A stretch of DNA of 64,000 nt from JAICYJ01 sp963797565 (GCA_963797565.1 CAWCPM010000020.1:1-64000); one strand, 5' to 3'; positions 53,251 through 62,906 are shown, numbered from the stretch's first letter. Made by a program: numbers and translations. The notes: a model not told the origin generated them from the sequence alone.

Positions 53251-54527
53251 GACGCGGCCGCTCCCTCCTCCTTGGCGGCCAGCTCGCGATGAGCGGGCAC
53301 GCCGCAGTACCGGCTTCCGTCGAGGGCCTGGTTGGGACAGCGCTTGCCGGACGACGTGACCGCGATGCAGCGGCCGGGGAACTCGTCCTCCTCGCCCTCC
53401 GCGCCGGTGTAGGGCACGTCGGTGTCCTCGGCGTAGTGCTCGGTCTCGGACACGATGTCGATGCGCCAGCCGGTCAGCCGGTGGGCGAGGCGGGCGTTCT
53501 GGCCCTCCTTGCCGATGGCCAGCGCCAGCTCGCCGTCCGGCACGACCACGGTGGCCTGCTGGGCGGCGTCGTCGACGTACACCTCGCGCACCTTGGCGGG
53601 CGCCAGCGCCTTGGCGACGAACCGGGCCGGCTCGTCGTTCCAGGGGATGATGTCGATCTTCTCGCCGCGCAGCTCCGACACGACCATGCGCACGCGCGAA
53701 CCGCGCGGTCCGACGCAGGCGCCGACCGGGTCGACGCCCTGCACCCGCGACTCGACCGCGATCTTGGCGCGGTAGCCGGGCTCGCGGGCGACGGCACGGA
53801 TCGTGACCAGCCCGTCGGCGATCTCCGGTACCTCCAGCTCGAACAGCTGGCGGATCAGGTCGTCGCTGCGGCGCGAGAGCACCACCTGCGGGCCCTTGCC
53901 CTCGGAGCGCACCTCGATGATCACGGCCTTGATGCGGCTGCCCTGCTCGTAGCGCTCGCCGGGCACCTTCTCCGAGCCGGGCAGGATCGCCTCCATCTTG
54001 CCCAGGTCGACGAACGCGTAGCGGTTGTCGTCCTGCTGCACGATGCCGGTCACGATCTCGCCGACGCGGTCGGCGTACTCGTCGTACATGATCGAGCGCT
54101 CAGCCTCATGGATGCGCTGGCGCAGCACCTGCTTGGCGGTCTGGCCGGCGATGCGGCTGAAGCCCTCGGGGGTGACGTCCACCATCTGGGCAGGCTTGAA
54201 CCAGGCCCACTCGATCTCGGGCTCGGGCTCCTCCTCGGGCTGCTCACCCTCGGCCAGCGGCACCGTGGGCTCGACGATCTCCTCGACCTCCGGCGGCCGG
54301 TGGTGCGGATGCGCCTCCAGGTAGGACTCCCAGGCATCGGGGTTCACGGACCACACGACGTAGTCGCCGGACTCCCGGTTGAGGTCGACGCGCACCGGAT
54401 GGCGGGCATCGGGCATCTTCTTGTAGGCCGCGAGCAGCGCTTCCTCGATCGCCGACAGCAGCGTCTCGGCCTCGATGCCGCGTTCCTTCTCGAGCGCCTT
54501 CACGCCCTCCAACAGTTCCTTGCTCAC
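53247..54527 (-). CDS. nusA: Transcription factor NusA with extra C-terminal Cys/His finger
   Basis: NusA (426 residues) modulates pausing, termination and antitermination. N-terminal domain SKELLEGVKALEKERGIEAE with an acidic Pro/Glu insertion near residues 85-110. S1 domain EIVTGIVQQDDNRYAFVDLG. KH1/KH2 including GACVGPRGSRVRMVV and LAIGKEGQNARLA. An extra ~45-residue tail carries C-x6-GKRC, then SRYCGVPAH, a CCCH pattern like small DUF5763-type fingers. GTG start overlaps the rimP stop (GTGA). Confidence 0.93.
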   Translation of the reverse strand: MSKELLEGVKALEKERGIEAETLLSAIEEALLAAYKKMPDARHPVRVDLNRESGDYVVWSVNPDAWESYLEAHPHHRPPEVEEIVEPTVPLAEGEQPEEEPEPEIEWAWFKPAQMVDVTPEGFSRIAGQTAKQVLRQRIHEAERSIMYDEYADRVGEIVTGIVQQDDNRYAFVDLGKMEAILPGSEKVPGERYEQGSRIKAVIIEVRSEGKGPQVVLSRRSDDLIRQLFELEVPEIADGLVTIRAVAREPGYRAKIAVESRVQGVDPVGACVGPRGSRVRMVVSELRGEKIDIIPWNDEPARFVAKALAPAKVREVYVDDAAQQATVVVPDGELALAIGKEGQNARLAHRLTGWRIDIVSETEHYAEDTDVPYTGAEGEEDEFPGRCIAVTSSGKRCPNQALDGSRYCGVPAHRELAAKEEGAAAS

Positions 54528-54970
54528 CGGGTGCCTCCAGCCTGTTCCGCGACCAGATGCGCGCGCTGGATCGCCCCGTAGGGCAGACGGGCGCGCGCGC
54601 CGTCGAGGTCGATCTCGATCTCATCATCTCCTGCATCCGTCAGCGTCCCCGTGAACGACCGGCGCCCGTCAACCGCATCAGCGGTGCGGACGTGCACGCG
54701 GCTGCCCGTGGCAGCACGGTAGTGGTCGGGCTTCACCAGCGGCCGCTCGATCCCGGGCGACGACACCTCGAGCGCGAAACGGTCGCGCAGCGGGGATAGC
54801 TCCCGGCTGACCCGCTCGCACAGGTCGAGGTCGACGGCCCCGCCGGGGCGGTCGATGGTGACCCGGACAAGGCCGGGTGATGGTTGCTCGGCGAGCAGCA
54901 CCTCGACCTCCGGCACCGTCGTCCGAAGCGTCGATTCGATCTGTTGCTGAAGCGCTGCTGAGCTTCCCAT
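54524..54970 (-). CDS. rimP: Ribosome maturation factor RimP
   Basis: A 148-residue 30S maturation factor. It shows VRVTIDRPGGAVDLDLCERV, LEVSSPGIERPLVKPDHY and a C-terminal SH3-like fold (DDEIEIDLDGARARLPY). ATG 54970 is chosen because AAAGGAGGTGTG immediately precedes it. An upstream in-frame GTG lies inside the leader terminator. First gene of rimP-nusA-ylxR-infB, preceded by an intrinsic-terminator-like attenuator. Confidence 0.93.
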   Translation of the reverse strand: MGSSAALQQQIESTLRTTVPEVEVLLAEQPSPGLVRVTIDRPGGAVDLDLCERVSRELSPLRDRFALEVSSPGIERPLVKPDHYRAATGSRVHVRTADAVDGRRSFTGTLTDAGDDEIEIDLDGARARLPYGAIQRAHLVAEQAGGTR

Positions 54971-54998
54971 CACACCTCCTTTTGCGGGTTTGAGGGCG

Positions 54999-55024
54999 AA
55001 AAAAAGGTGGGTTCTCACCCACCT
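54999..55024 (-). terminator. Leader attenuator/intrinsic terminator upstream of rimP
   Basis: Minus strand: AGGTGGGT (complement of 55017-55024), loop GAGA, ACCCACCT (complement of 55005-55012), then a run of T to 54999. This is the only classical stem plus T-tract in the window. It lies between the predicted promoter and the rimP ribosome site, so it can only act on the rimP-nusA-infB transcript. Confidence 0.75.
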
Positions 55025-55058
55025 CGCCGGACGCCCGAATCACACTGACAGTGCCTGA

Positions 55059-55064
55059 AGGATA
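55059..55064 (-). promoter_or_regulatory. Extended -10 promoter of rimP-nusA-ylxR-infB
   Basis: TGC-TATCCT on the minus strand, predicted start about 55052. That gives an ~80-nt leader that contains the terminator hairpin and a strong ribosome site. Confidence 0.5.
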
Positions 55065-55100
55065 GCAGGGAGTTCCTGCACCGGGGTGAATCGGAAAGCC

Positions 55101-55538
55101 GTGAGAGCGCTCTTGCAACGGGTATCGGAGGCCTCGGTCGAGGTCGGCGACGAGCGGATCGCCGAGATCGGCACAGGCCTGCTGGCGCTGGTCGCGGCGG
55201 GAGCCGGCGACAGCGACCAGGACGCCCGCCGGCTGGCCGAGAAGATCGCCCGTCTGCGCATCTTCGGGGACGAGCAGGGCCGCATGAACCGTTCGGTCAT
55301 CGACGTGGCAGGCAGCGTGCTGTGCGTGTCGCAGTTCACCCTCTACGCCGACGTCACGCGCGGCAACCGGCCGGGTTTCACGGGGGCCGCGCCGCCTGAG
55401 CAGGGGCGCGTGCTGGTGGACGCGGTGGCCGACCATCTGCGGCTGGCCGGGTTGGAGGTGAAGACGGGCCGGTTCGGCGCGCACATGCGGGTGTCGCTCG
55501 TCAACGACGGCCCGGTCACGATCTGGCTCGGCGACTAG
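55101..55538 (+). CDS. dtd: D-aminoacyl-tRNA deacylase
   Basis: DTD removes D-amino acids (and glycine from tRNA-Ala) from mischarged tRNAs. 145 residues from GTG 55101, matching the family start RALLQRVSEASVEV. GTG 55086 is an in-frame alternative. Catalytic motifs: VSQFTLYADVTRGNRP and the cross-subunit GP motif in SLVNDGPVTIWL. It is convergent with the TPR gene and overlaps its stop by four bases. Confidence 0.93.
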   Translation: MRALLQRVSEASVEVGDERIAEIGTGLLALVAAGAGDSDQDARRLAEKIARLRIFGDEQGRMNRSVIDVAGSVLCVSQFTLYADVTRGNRPGFTGAAPPEQGRVLVDAVADHLRLAGLEVKTGRFGAHMRVSLVNDGPVTIWLGD

Positions 55539-55894
55539 GCGCTGAGCCTGTCGACCGCCTCGTGGTAGTAGTCGACCTCCGGCCGCAGCCACACGGCCAT
55601 CTTGTAGTGCCCCGCCGCCAGGCCCTCCTCGCCCATCCGTGACAGGCAGCGTCCCATGCAGTAGTGCGCGTAGTCGTTGGCAGGCGCCGAGTCCAGGATG
55701 TACTCGAACTCCGCCGCCGCCTCGCGGTAGCGGTGCAGCCGCAGGTAGGCCAGGCCCAGCGCCTCGCGGATCGAGGCCTTGTCCGGCTCGCGTCGCTTCG
55801 CCTTCTCCAGCGAGACGGTGGCCTGCGCGTTGTCACCACGCTGCAGGTGCGCCCGTCCCCGCTGGAACAGCTCGTATGTCTCGTCCTGGTGCAT
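55535..55894 (-). CDS. TPR repeat protein
   Basis: A 119-residue soluble protein of about three tetratricopeptide repeats: ELFQRGRAHLQRGDNAQATV, IREALGLAYLRLHRYREAAA and AHYCMGRCLSRMGEEGLAAG. It is presumably a protein-interaction module with unknown partners. ATG 55894 has GAGGG 7 nt upstream. A TATCGT -10 (complement of 55938-55943) gives a leader of ~35 nt. Confidence 0.75.
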   Translation of the reverse strand: MHQDETYELFQRGRAHLQRGDNAQATVSLEKAKRREPDKASIREALGLAYLRLHRYREAAAEFEYILDSAPANDYAHYCMGRCLSRMGEEGLAAGHYKMAVWLRPEVDYYHEAVDRLSA

Positions 55895-55983
55895 TTCGTA
55901 CCCTCGATTTGTATCTGGCCAGACCGCCCGTTCCCTCACGATAGCGTCGCGTGCAAGCTCCGCTCAGGCCGGCCGGAGATGAA

Positions 55984-58268
55984 CTAGTCGAGATGCGTGG
56001 TCTGAGCCAGCATCGATCGCAGCCGCAGCGAGCCCATGGCGCGGTCGCGCAGGTCGATGCTCTTGCGCAGGTCGCGGCGGATCCGGCGCAGCGCCGGCCG
56101 CACCTCGTGCCCGGCACGATCGGCGATCGCGGGCGGCGCGTAGCGCGCCGCGCTGCCGGCCTTGGCCAGCGGCGATGCGTCCACGCCCCAGGTGTGCTCG
56201 ACCAGCCCCGCCAGCTCCTCGAAGGTGGCGTTGGCATTGACCCTGACGCCCTGATCGCCGATGTAGGTGGCCAGCTCGTGGTAGGCGGCCGAGGCCTGTC
56301 CCCGCGGGCCGCGCCGCAGGTACCGCCAGCGCACGGCGACCAGCTTCACAGCCGCCAGCGCCGCGATCAGGATGGCGGCCGCTGAGATCGCCCACAGGAA
56401 GAAGCTGTGCCCGCCCGACCGCGCCGCCACGACCTCCGGAGCGCCGCCCCCGCCGCCACCGTGGCCGCGACGCGGTGGGGGGGACGTGTGGTCCCACGCT
56501 GCCCACCAGCCGCCGCTGCAGCTGGTGGCTCTGGATGCCGAACTGGGCGGCGTTCTTCGTGTCGCCGATCGACTTCACCCAGGCCGCGTTGGTGGTGGAT
56601 GCCTGCACCTCCGGCAGGTTGCGGGTGGGCGTCGGCTCGAACGGGATCCAGCCGTACTTCGGGAAGAACGCCTCGACCCACGCGTGTGCGTCGCGGTCGG
56701 TGACCTTGTAGCCGGTCTGGGTCGGCGAGCCCTCCGTGAACCCGTACGCGACGCGGGCGGGGATGCCGTGCAGGCGCAGCACCAGCGCCATCGAGCCGGA
56801 GTACATCTGGCAGTAGCCGCTGTGGGAGTGCAGCATGAAGTAGGCCAGCACCGGGCCCGGGCCGGCCGGTGGCGTCTGGTCGTAGTGGAACTGCTTGTCT
56901 GGAAGTACGACTCGAGGGCGACGACCGCGCCGTACTCGCTGGTACCGGGCTCGTCGGCTCCGGACGACGCCAGGCCTGATTGCTGGCCTCGACCAGCCGG
57001 CTGTCGATCGGCACCCGCGCCCGCCGCTTCGCGTGGCTGCCCCATACGGGAATCGGTGCGCCGTTCACGATCACCGACTGTGCGACCGACGGTGGGAACG
57101 CGTTTCCGACCTCGGCCAGCTGCTTCGGCTTGGGGTTGGGCGAGTAGGCCCGCACGGTGTAGCTGGCGCCGCGGGCCAGATCGCCCCCCGTGTCCTCGAC
57201 GCTGCCGTCGGTGAAGAGCTGGGCGTCGATCGGCGACGCGAAGGTGTAGCGGAGCGGCTGGCCGGTCGAGAGCACGCGAAAATCGGCCAGCGCCTCGATC
57301 GTGAACCCGACCTGGGTGATGTCGGATCCGTTGTCCGGATGCAGCTGCTTGGTGGTCTCCGAGCTGGCCGGAATCCCGATCGCGTCGGTCTGGTGGAAGG
57401 TGCCATAGCTTCCCCGCGATGGCGCAGTCACCCAGTGGTTGCCGTCAAAGACCGTGAGCACACCGGCCTTCCAGTAGTGGGGATGGGCCGTCTGCACCTG
57501 GAACACCGTCGTCGTCTGTTTCGGCCAGTGCAACGGCCCGTAGTCCTGGTTCCAGACGTAGCCCACGCTGACCTCGGGCCCGTTGCCGGCCAGCGGGTTC
57601 CAGTGGCGCCAGTCGAACAGGGCGCCCTTGGCCACTCCCGGGGCCGATCCCACCACCAGCCCGGCCACCACCGTCGCCACGGCAAGCACCGACAGCTGGC
57701 CGATCGCGCTCCCTCCCAGCGGCACGCGGCGCTGGCAGACGGCCAGGATCGCGAGCGCCAGCAGCAGGAAGATGGCCGCGCGCAGGCCGGCGCTGCCCAT
57801 GCCCACCGCCGTGCTCGGGATCGCGTACAGCGCGAACGCGCAGGCCAGAGCGGCAAGCGCGAATCGGCCGTCGATCAGCAGCCAGGCGAACACGGCCATC
57901 AGCGCGAAGAAGCACAGATCCACGAGCCCCGAGGTCGTGGCGAACCGGCTCGGGTCAAACGGCGTCGAGGTCTCGAACCAGTTCTTGGCGCCGTCGTGGA
58001 GCCCAGACACGATCCGCACCGGGTACACCTGGTGACCGAGATCCCACGGCAGGTAGCCGAAGGCCCGCCAGATCGCGATCAGCGTGGCCGCGACGGCTGC
58101 GACGATCGCGAGCCGCCGCCGTCCCAGCCCGGCGATGATGGCCGGTACGGCCGCCAGCACGGCCAGCAGCGCCAGCTCACCGGGCGATGGCGTGGGGCGC
58201 TCGAGCTGCTGCCAGTGCCAGCCGCTGAACAGGGCCACCGCCACCAGCACCCAGATCCGCTCAGCCAA
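55984..58268 (-). CDS. TgpA-like transglutaminase-domain membrane protein (three frame breaks)
   Basis: N-terminal DUF3488-type membrane domain (~six helices: VLVAVALFSGW through VATVVAGLVVG), a large extracytoplasmic region, the transglutaminase core with Cys in HSHSGYCQMYSGSM, His in DRDAHAWVEAFF and the following Asp/Pro-rich strand, then a C-terminal helix (FFLWAISAAAILIAALAAV) and a charged cytoplasmic tail. Frame breaks lie near 56973, 56898 and in a G7 run at 56477-56483. All flanks continue the same protein, so sequence errors are likely. TTG start overlaps the DUF58 stop. Confidence 0.85.
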
Positions 58269-59496
58269 TGCCGGCCCGCCTTGCGATCGCCGACGACAGC
58301 GCGATGGCCACGTCGTCGCCCGCGCCCAGCCGCGCGACGGGGACTCCCGCCCTTGCCAGCCGCAGCGAGGCGGCCTCGGCCGGGCCGGGCACACGCTCGA
58401 CTCCGGCGAAGGATGGGGCGTCCACCCACACGACGGCCACGTCGCGGCGGACCGAGCGCGTGGCCAGCAGGCGGGCTGCCAGATCCGGGTTCAGCGCGGC
58501 GGTGACCACGTACAGCCGGGCGGCGTCGATCGCCTCGGCCGCCCCGGTTGCGCCGAGCGTGTCGCGCAGCATCGTGGACAGCGGTTGGGTGGCGTCGGCC
58601 CGCACGGCCGCAAGGGCCGCCAGGGCGCTGCCCCAGTCACCGCCGCCGGCCCGGATCCGGATACGCCGCCGGGTCTGCCCATGCATCACCAGCGAGCAGC
58701 GCTGGCCGCCCTCCACCATCCTGTTCAGCAGGGAAGCCGCCGCCCGCACCTGTGCGTCAAAGCTGCTGGCGCCGGGCGCGCCCACGCACGAATCGCGGTC
58801 GCCGTCGAGCAGCACCGCTGATTCGTCCCGCGGCAGCTCGGTCAGCTCCTTGACCATCAGCTTGCGGCGCTTGGCCGTGGAGCGCCAGTGCACCCGACGC
58901 AGGCTCTCGCCCTGCTGGAAGTCGCGGATCGAGTGCAGGTCGTATCCCGCGGTCCGGTGCAGCAGCGCCCGGCCCTCGTCGCCGCCCGCGCTGCCCGCGT
59001 CGGTGAAGAGGCCGTCGAGCTCGTAGACGCGGGGGTAGACGAGCAGCGTGTCGGTGCGCGCCAGCTGCGTCCGCGACTCCGCCAACCCCAGGGGATCGTC
59101 GACGCGCAGCTCGGCGGCGGCCAGCGTGTAGCGGCCACGCGGCGCCGGATCGATGGTGTAGCGGCCGTAGAGCGCGTGACCGCGCTGGCGCAGCGGCAGC
59201 TCGCGGCTGCCGAGATCGCCCATCTGCTCGAGCAGCGTCGCACGCGCGGGCAGCAGCCCGCCCTCCGCCCGGATCTCGACCTCCACGACCACGCGTCCGC
59301 CCTCGACCAGCTCGCGATGGCCGGTGCGCCGCCGCAGCTCGGTCGGGCGCGCGGTGAGGCGCACCCACAGCCAGGCAAGCACCGGCGCCGCCAGCAGGCC
59401 CACTGCCACCGGGTACATGGCGTGCGTTCCGAAGCCCCAGGAGGCGAAGTAGAGGCCGGCCGCCAGAACGAGCGTGCCTTTGCCGCGAGAGGTCAT
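58261..59496 (-). CDS. DUF58 domain protein
   Basis: A 411-residue protein with two N-terminal membrane helices (VLAAGLYFASWGF, VAVGLLAAPVLAWLW). The DUF58 signature is IRDFQQGESLRRVHWRSTAK near residue 190, and a VWA-like fold follows. DUF58 proteins pair with MoxR ATPases and transglutaminase-like partners in envelope-associated complexes of unknown activity. It overlaps the TgpA-like gene and lies 7 bp after moxR. Confidence 0.88.
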   Translation of the reverse strand: MTSRGKGTLVLAAGLYFASWGFGTHAMYPVAVGLLAAPVLAWLWVRLTARPTELRRRTGHRELVEGGRVVVEVEIRAEGGLLPARATLLEQMGDLGSRELPLRQRGHALYGRYTIDPAPRGRYTLAAAELRVDDPLGLAESRTQLARTDTLLVYPRVYELDGLFTDAGSAGGDEGRALLHRTAGYDLHSIRDFQQGESLRRVHWRSTAKRRKLMVKELTELPRDESAVLLDGDRDSCVGAPGASSFDAQVRAAASLLNRMVEGGQRCSLVMHGQTRRRIRIRAGGGDWGSALAALAAVRADATQPLSTMLRDTLGATGAAEAIDAARLYVVTAALNPDLAARLLATRSVRRDVAVVWVDAPSFAGVERVPGPAEAASLRLARAGVPVARLGAGDDVAIALSSAIARRAGIG

Positions 59497-59503
59497 GACC
59501 GCA

Positions 59504-60481
59504 TTAGACCGGCACCGGCGTGCGGTCGACGGCCTCGCTGATCACCTCGGACGGATCGACACCGCCGGTACGGGCGTCGGCGGCCATGATCACCCTGTGC
59601 GAGAGCACGTCGGCGGCCACGTCCTTGATGTCGGCCGGGATCACGTACTCGCGACTGTGCAGCGCCGCGAGCGCCTTTGCCACGCGCAGCAGCGCGATGC
59701 CGGCGCGGGGGCTGGCGCCCAGCGCAAGCCGCGAGTCACCGCGGGTATGGCGCAGTATCGCGACGACGTACCGGTTGAGGCTGTCCTCGACGTACACGCT
59801 CTTGACGGCCTCGATGGCGGACTCCAGGTCGGCGGCCGACGCGACCGGCTCCAGCAGCTCGAGCGGCTCGGAGGCCGCGTGCTCGGACAGCATCCGCGCC
59901 TCCTCGGCGATGGCCGGGTAGCCGAGGTGCAGCCGCATCGTGAAGCGGTCGAGCTGGGCCTCCGGCAGCGGGAACGTGCCCTCGTACTCGATCGGGTTCT
60001 GGGTGGCGATCACCATGAACGGGCGGGCCAGCCGGTGGGTCGACCCGTCGATGGTGACCTGCACCTCCTGCATGCACTCGAGCAGCGCCGACTGGGTCTT
60101 CGGGCTGGCGCGGTTGATCTCGTCGACCAGCACCAGGTTCGCGAACACCGGGCCCGGCCGGAACTCGAACTCGTTGGCCTGCAGGTTGTAGACGTTGACG
60201 CCTGTGATGTCTGACGGGAGCAGGTCGGGCGTGGCCTGGATGCGCGCGAACTCGCAGTCCAGCGAGCGGGCCACCGACTTGGCCAGCATCGTCTTGCCGA
60301 CACCCGGGAAGTCCTCGAGGATGAGATGGCCCTCGCAGAGCAGCGCCATCACGCACCGCTCCAGCAGGCCGTCCGGGGCATGGATGACACGCGCAACGTT
60401 GTCGATCACGCGGCGAGCGATGACGCCCGCGTTGGTGATTGCCTGGGACTGGGCCGAGTCGTGCAGCTCTGATGCTTCCAC
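59504..60481 (-). CDS. moxR: MoxR family AAA+ ATPase
   Basis: A 325-residue AAA+ ATPase. Walker A DFPGVGKTMLAKS, Walker B LVLVDEINRASPKTQSALL, sensor 1 ATQNPIEYEGTFPLPEAQLD and the C-terminal lid with sensor 2 (ASPRAGIALLRVAKALA). MoxR proteins act as chaperone-like partners of VWA/DUF58 proteins. It heads the moxR-DUF58-tgpA operon. GTG start with AGAGGA just upstream. Confidence 0.92.
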   Translation of the reverse strand: MEASELHDSAQSQAITNAGVIARRVIDNVARVIHAPDGLLERCVMALLCEGHLILEDFPGVGKTMLAKSVARSLDCEFARIQATPDLLPSDITGVNVYNLQANEFEFRPGPVFANLVLVDEINRASPKTQSALLECMQEVQVTIDGSTHRLARPFMVIATQNPIEYEGTFPLPEAQLDRFTMRLHLGYPAIAEEARMLSEHAASEPLELLEPVASAADLESAIEAVKSVYVEDSLNRYVVAILRHTRGDSRLALGASPRAGIALLRVAKALAALHSREYVIPADIKDVAADVLSHRVIMAADARTGGVDPSEVISEAVDRTPVPV

Positions 60482-60493
60482 AGTGTCCTCTCG

Positions 60494-61692
60494 TCAGACC
60501 GTCGTACGCTGCTCTACGGCGACGCCGGCGGTTTGGTTCCCCAATGTGTCCAGAATGGCTGCGGCGCAGGCCTGTTTGGAGCGTCGCGATACCAGCTGCT
60601 CTCCCTTGGACGACACCAGCACGATTTCGTTGAGGCTGCTGTCGAAACCGATGTCACTGCGGCTGATGTCGTTCATCACGATCATGTCGACGCCCTTGCG
60701 TTCCAGCTTGGCATGGGCCCGCTCGACGGCGCCCTCGCCGTGCTCGGCGGCGAAGCCGATCAGCACCTGGCCCTCACGCCGCCGGGCGCCCAGCTCGGCC
60801 AGGATGTCGGCCGTCGCCTGCAGCTCGATCGTCCACGTCCCAGAGTCCTTGATGCGCTTGCCGTCGACCGGCTGGGCGGGGCGGTAGTCGGCGACGGCGG
60901 CGGCCATCACGATCACATCTGCGCCGTCGGACTGCTCCAGCGTGGCCGCTCGCAGCTGCTCGGCCGTCTCCGCGCGCAGCGTGCGCATCGGCGCACTCGG
61001 CGTCGCGGTGGCCGCAGCCAGGATCAGCGTCACATCGGCGCCGCGCCTGGCCGCCTCGTCGGCCACGGCCACGCCCATCCGTCCGCTGGAGCGGTTGCCC
61101 AGGTAGCGGACGGCGTCGAGCGGCTCCGGGTCCCGCCTGCGGTGACCAGCACACGGCGCCCCGCCAGGCTGCCGAGCGTTGCCAGGCGCGCCTCGATGCG
61201 GCCGGCGATCTGATCAGGCTCGGCCATTCGGCCGGCGCCCTGCTCTCCCTCGGCCATGTCGCCCGACTCCGGGCCGATCGTCTCGACGCCGCGCGCCAAC
61301 AGGGCGCGCACGTTCTCCTGGGTGACGGGTGCGGCCCACATGCGCGGGTTCATGGCCGGGGCCACAAGCAGCGGCCCGGTGAATGCCAGCGCAGACTGGG
61401 TCAGCACGTTCGGCGCCTCGCCGTGCGCCAGGCGCGCGATCGTGTTGGCGCCCGCCGGGGCGATGCAGTAGAGCATGGCCTCCCGCGAGGCCTCGAGGTG
61501 CGGAAACACGTCGGCCGACTGCTCGGTCAGCACCGGCCGCCGCGAGAGCGCCGAAAACGTGGTCGGGCCCACGAACCGCTCGGCGGCCGGCGTCATCACG
61601 ACCTGCACCTCGCGGCCGGCCTTCACCAGCAGCCGCACAAGCTCACAGCTCTTGTAGGCCGCGACCCCCCCGCTCACCCCCACCAGGATCAT
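60494..61692 (-). CDS. coaBC: Bifunctional phosphopantothenoylcysteine decarboxylase/synthetase (frame broken once)
   Basis: Coenzyme A synthesis. The CoaC half: GVSGGVAAYKSCELVRLL, the PxMNxxMW motif in APAMNPRMW. The CoaB half: LVTAGGTR-EPLDAVRYLGN, GRMGVAVADEAARRG, VIVMAAAVADYRPA and KRIKDSG. A missing G near 61126-61131 splits the halves (observed ACCCGGAG, expected ACCCGGGAG). About 399 residues when joined. ATG start 6 nt after a TACACT -10, without a ribosome site. Confidence 0.92.
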
Positions 61693-61698
61693 GCCCGA

Positions 61699-61704
61699 AG
61701 TGTA
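61699..61704 (-). promoter_or_regulatory. -10 element TACACT of coaBC, leaderless spacing
   Basis: TACACT-TCGGGC-ATG in the 54-bp gap after rpoZ. Confidence 0.5.
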
Positions 61705-61746
61705 CGGCGTCGCCGCCGCGAAACCCAGGCGGCAGCCCAGCGCTTG

Positions 61747-61989
61747 TCAGACAGCGTTGGCGTCCGAGGTCGAGACCTCGAGCTTGCCCTCGGCGATTTC
61801 CTCCAGAGCCATGGTCAGGAAGTTCTTCGACCGCGACTCGATCAGCGGCGGAGCGAAGCCCTCGAAGCTGCCCTCGCCGAGCTGGTGGTGGTAGTCGTTG
61901 ATCTGGCGGGCGCGCTTGGCGGCCGCGATCACGAGCGCGTACTTGCTGTCGACATGCTCGAGCAGGACGTCAACTTTGGGATAGATCAT
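61747..61989 (-). CDS. rpoZ: RNA polymerase omega subunit
   Basis: An 80-residue omega subunit, which helps fold and assemble the beta' subunit. Recognisable KYALVIAAAKRARQINDYHH and the helix SKNFLTMALEEIAEGKL. It overlaps gmk by four bases, in the conserved mihF-gmk-rpoZ-coaBC order of actinobacteria. Confidence 0.93.
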   Translation of the reverse strand: MIYPKVDVLLEHVDSKYALVIAAAKRARQINDYHHQLGEGSFEGFAPPLIESRSKNFLTMALEEIAEGKLEVSTSDANAV

Positions 61990-62555
61990 CTGGTCTCCTC
62001 ATTGAGGGCGGCGCGGATCAGCTCGGTGAGCTGTGTCGCCGCCCGGTCCACATCATCGTTCACGATCACGTAGCGAAAATCGGTTCCCGCCTCCAGCTCG
62101 GACCTGGCGATCCGCAGCCGGGTGGCGATGTCCTGCGGCGAGTTCGTGCCGCGCCCGATCAGGCGTTGCTCGAGGTCCCCCACATCCGGCGGTGCGATGA
62201 ACACCAGCACCGAGTCCGGCAGCTGCCGCTCGATCTCACGAGCGCCGGGGACGTCGATCTCGAGGATCACATTCGAGCCGTCCGCCAGTCGCCGTTCCAC
62301 CTCGCTGCGCAGCGTGCCGTACCGATGGCCGGCGAATTCTACATGCTCCAGGAACTCACCCCCCTGCAACCGTCGCTGGAACTCGTCCGGCGAGAGGAAG
62401 TGGTACTCGCGACCCTGCTGTTCGCTGGGTCGCATCGGACGGGTGGTGGCCGAGGTGGCCAGCTCCAGACGCGGCACGTCGGCACGAGCCCGCGCGATCA
62501 GCGTTCCCTTGCCGACCCCGGACGGACCGGACACGACGAACAGCCGGCCGCTCAT
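61986..62555 (-). CDS. gmk: Guanylate kinase
   Basis: Phosphorylates GMP to GDP. 189 residues: P-loop VVSGPSGVGKGTL, GMP-binding TSATTRPMRPSEQQGREYHF, and the lid and core segment VILEIDVPGAREI. It lies 16 bp downstream of mihF and overlaps rpoZ. Confidence 0.96.
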   Translation of the reverse strand: MSGRLFVVSGPSGVGKGTLIARARADVPRLELATSATTRPMRPSEQQGREYHFLSPDEFQRRLQGGEFLEHVEFAGHRYGTLRSEVERRLADGSNVILEIDVPGAREIERQLPDSVLVFIAPPDVGDLEQRLIGRGTNSPQDIATRLRIARSELEAGTDFRYVIVNDDVDRAATQLTELIRAALNEETR

Positions 62556-62571
62556 GCAGCCGCGGCCGTTG

Positions 62572-62895
62572 TCAGGAGTTGAACAGGTCGACCAGCTCGC
62601 CGCGCTGTCGTTCTGACAGTCCGCCGATGGTCTTGGCCTGGCTGATCCGGCACTGGGTCAGCAGCCGCCCCGCGCGCACCCTTCCCAGCCGCGGGACGGA
62701 CAGCAGCATGTCGTAGACCTTCGCCGTCAGCACGTAATCGGGCGGGTCGACCAGCACCTGGTCGAAGGTGGTGTCCCCCGACTTGAGTGCGCGCTTCAGC
62801 TGCGCTCGTTGCACGCGAATGCGGTTCGCCCGGTCGAGTGCGTCGAGTCTTTGGTCGAGGGAACGGGAGGGGGCTTGCGAGAGGAGCGTGGGCAT
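62572..62895 (-). CDS. mihF: Actinobacterial integration host factor (mIHF)
   Basis: A 107-residue nucleoid protein with a helix-two-turn-helix fold (DYVLTAKVYDMLLSVPRLGR, GRLLTQCRISQAKTIGGLSE). This family is restricted to actinobacteria, so it is the best taxonomic marker in the window. ATG 62895 is chosen. The longer frame upstream overlaps the promoter. The -10 lies 11 nt before the ATG, leaving at most a ~5-nt leader. Confidence 0.93.
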   Translation of the reverse strand: MPTLLSQAPSRSLDQRLDALDRANRIRVQRAQLKRALKSGDTTFDQVLVDPPDYVLTAKVYDMLLSVPRLGRVRAGRLLTQCRISQAKTIGGLSERQRGELVDLFNS

Positions 62896-62906
62896 GTTGC
62901 GAGGCG

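Noticed and set aside
54970..55052. Leader peptide ending at the rimP start as a coupling device
   Set aside because: The T-run is seven bases long, so the candidate frame does not stop at the rimP ATG and continues into rimP out of phase.
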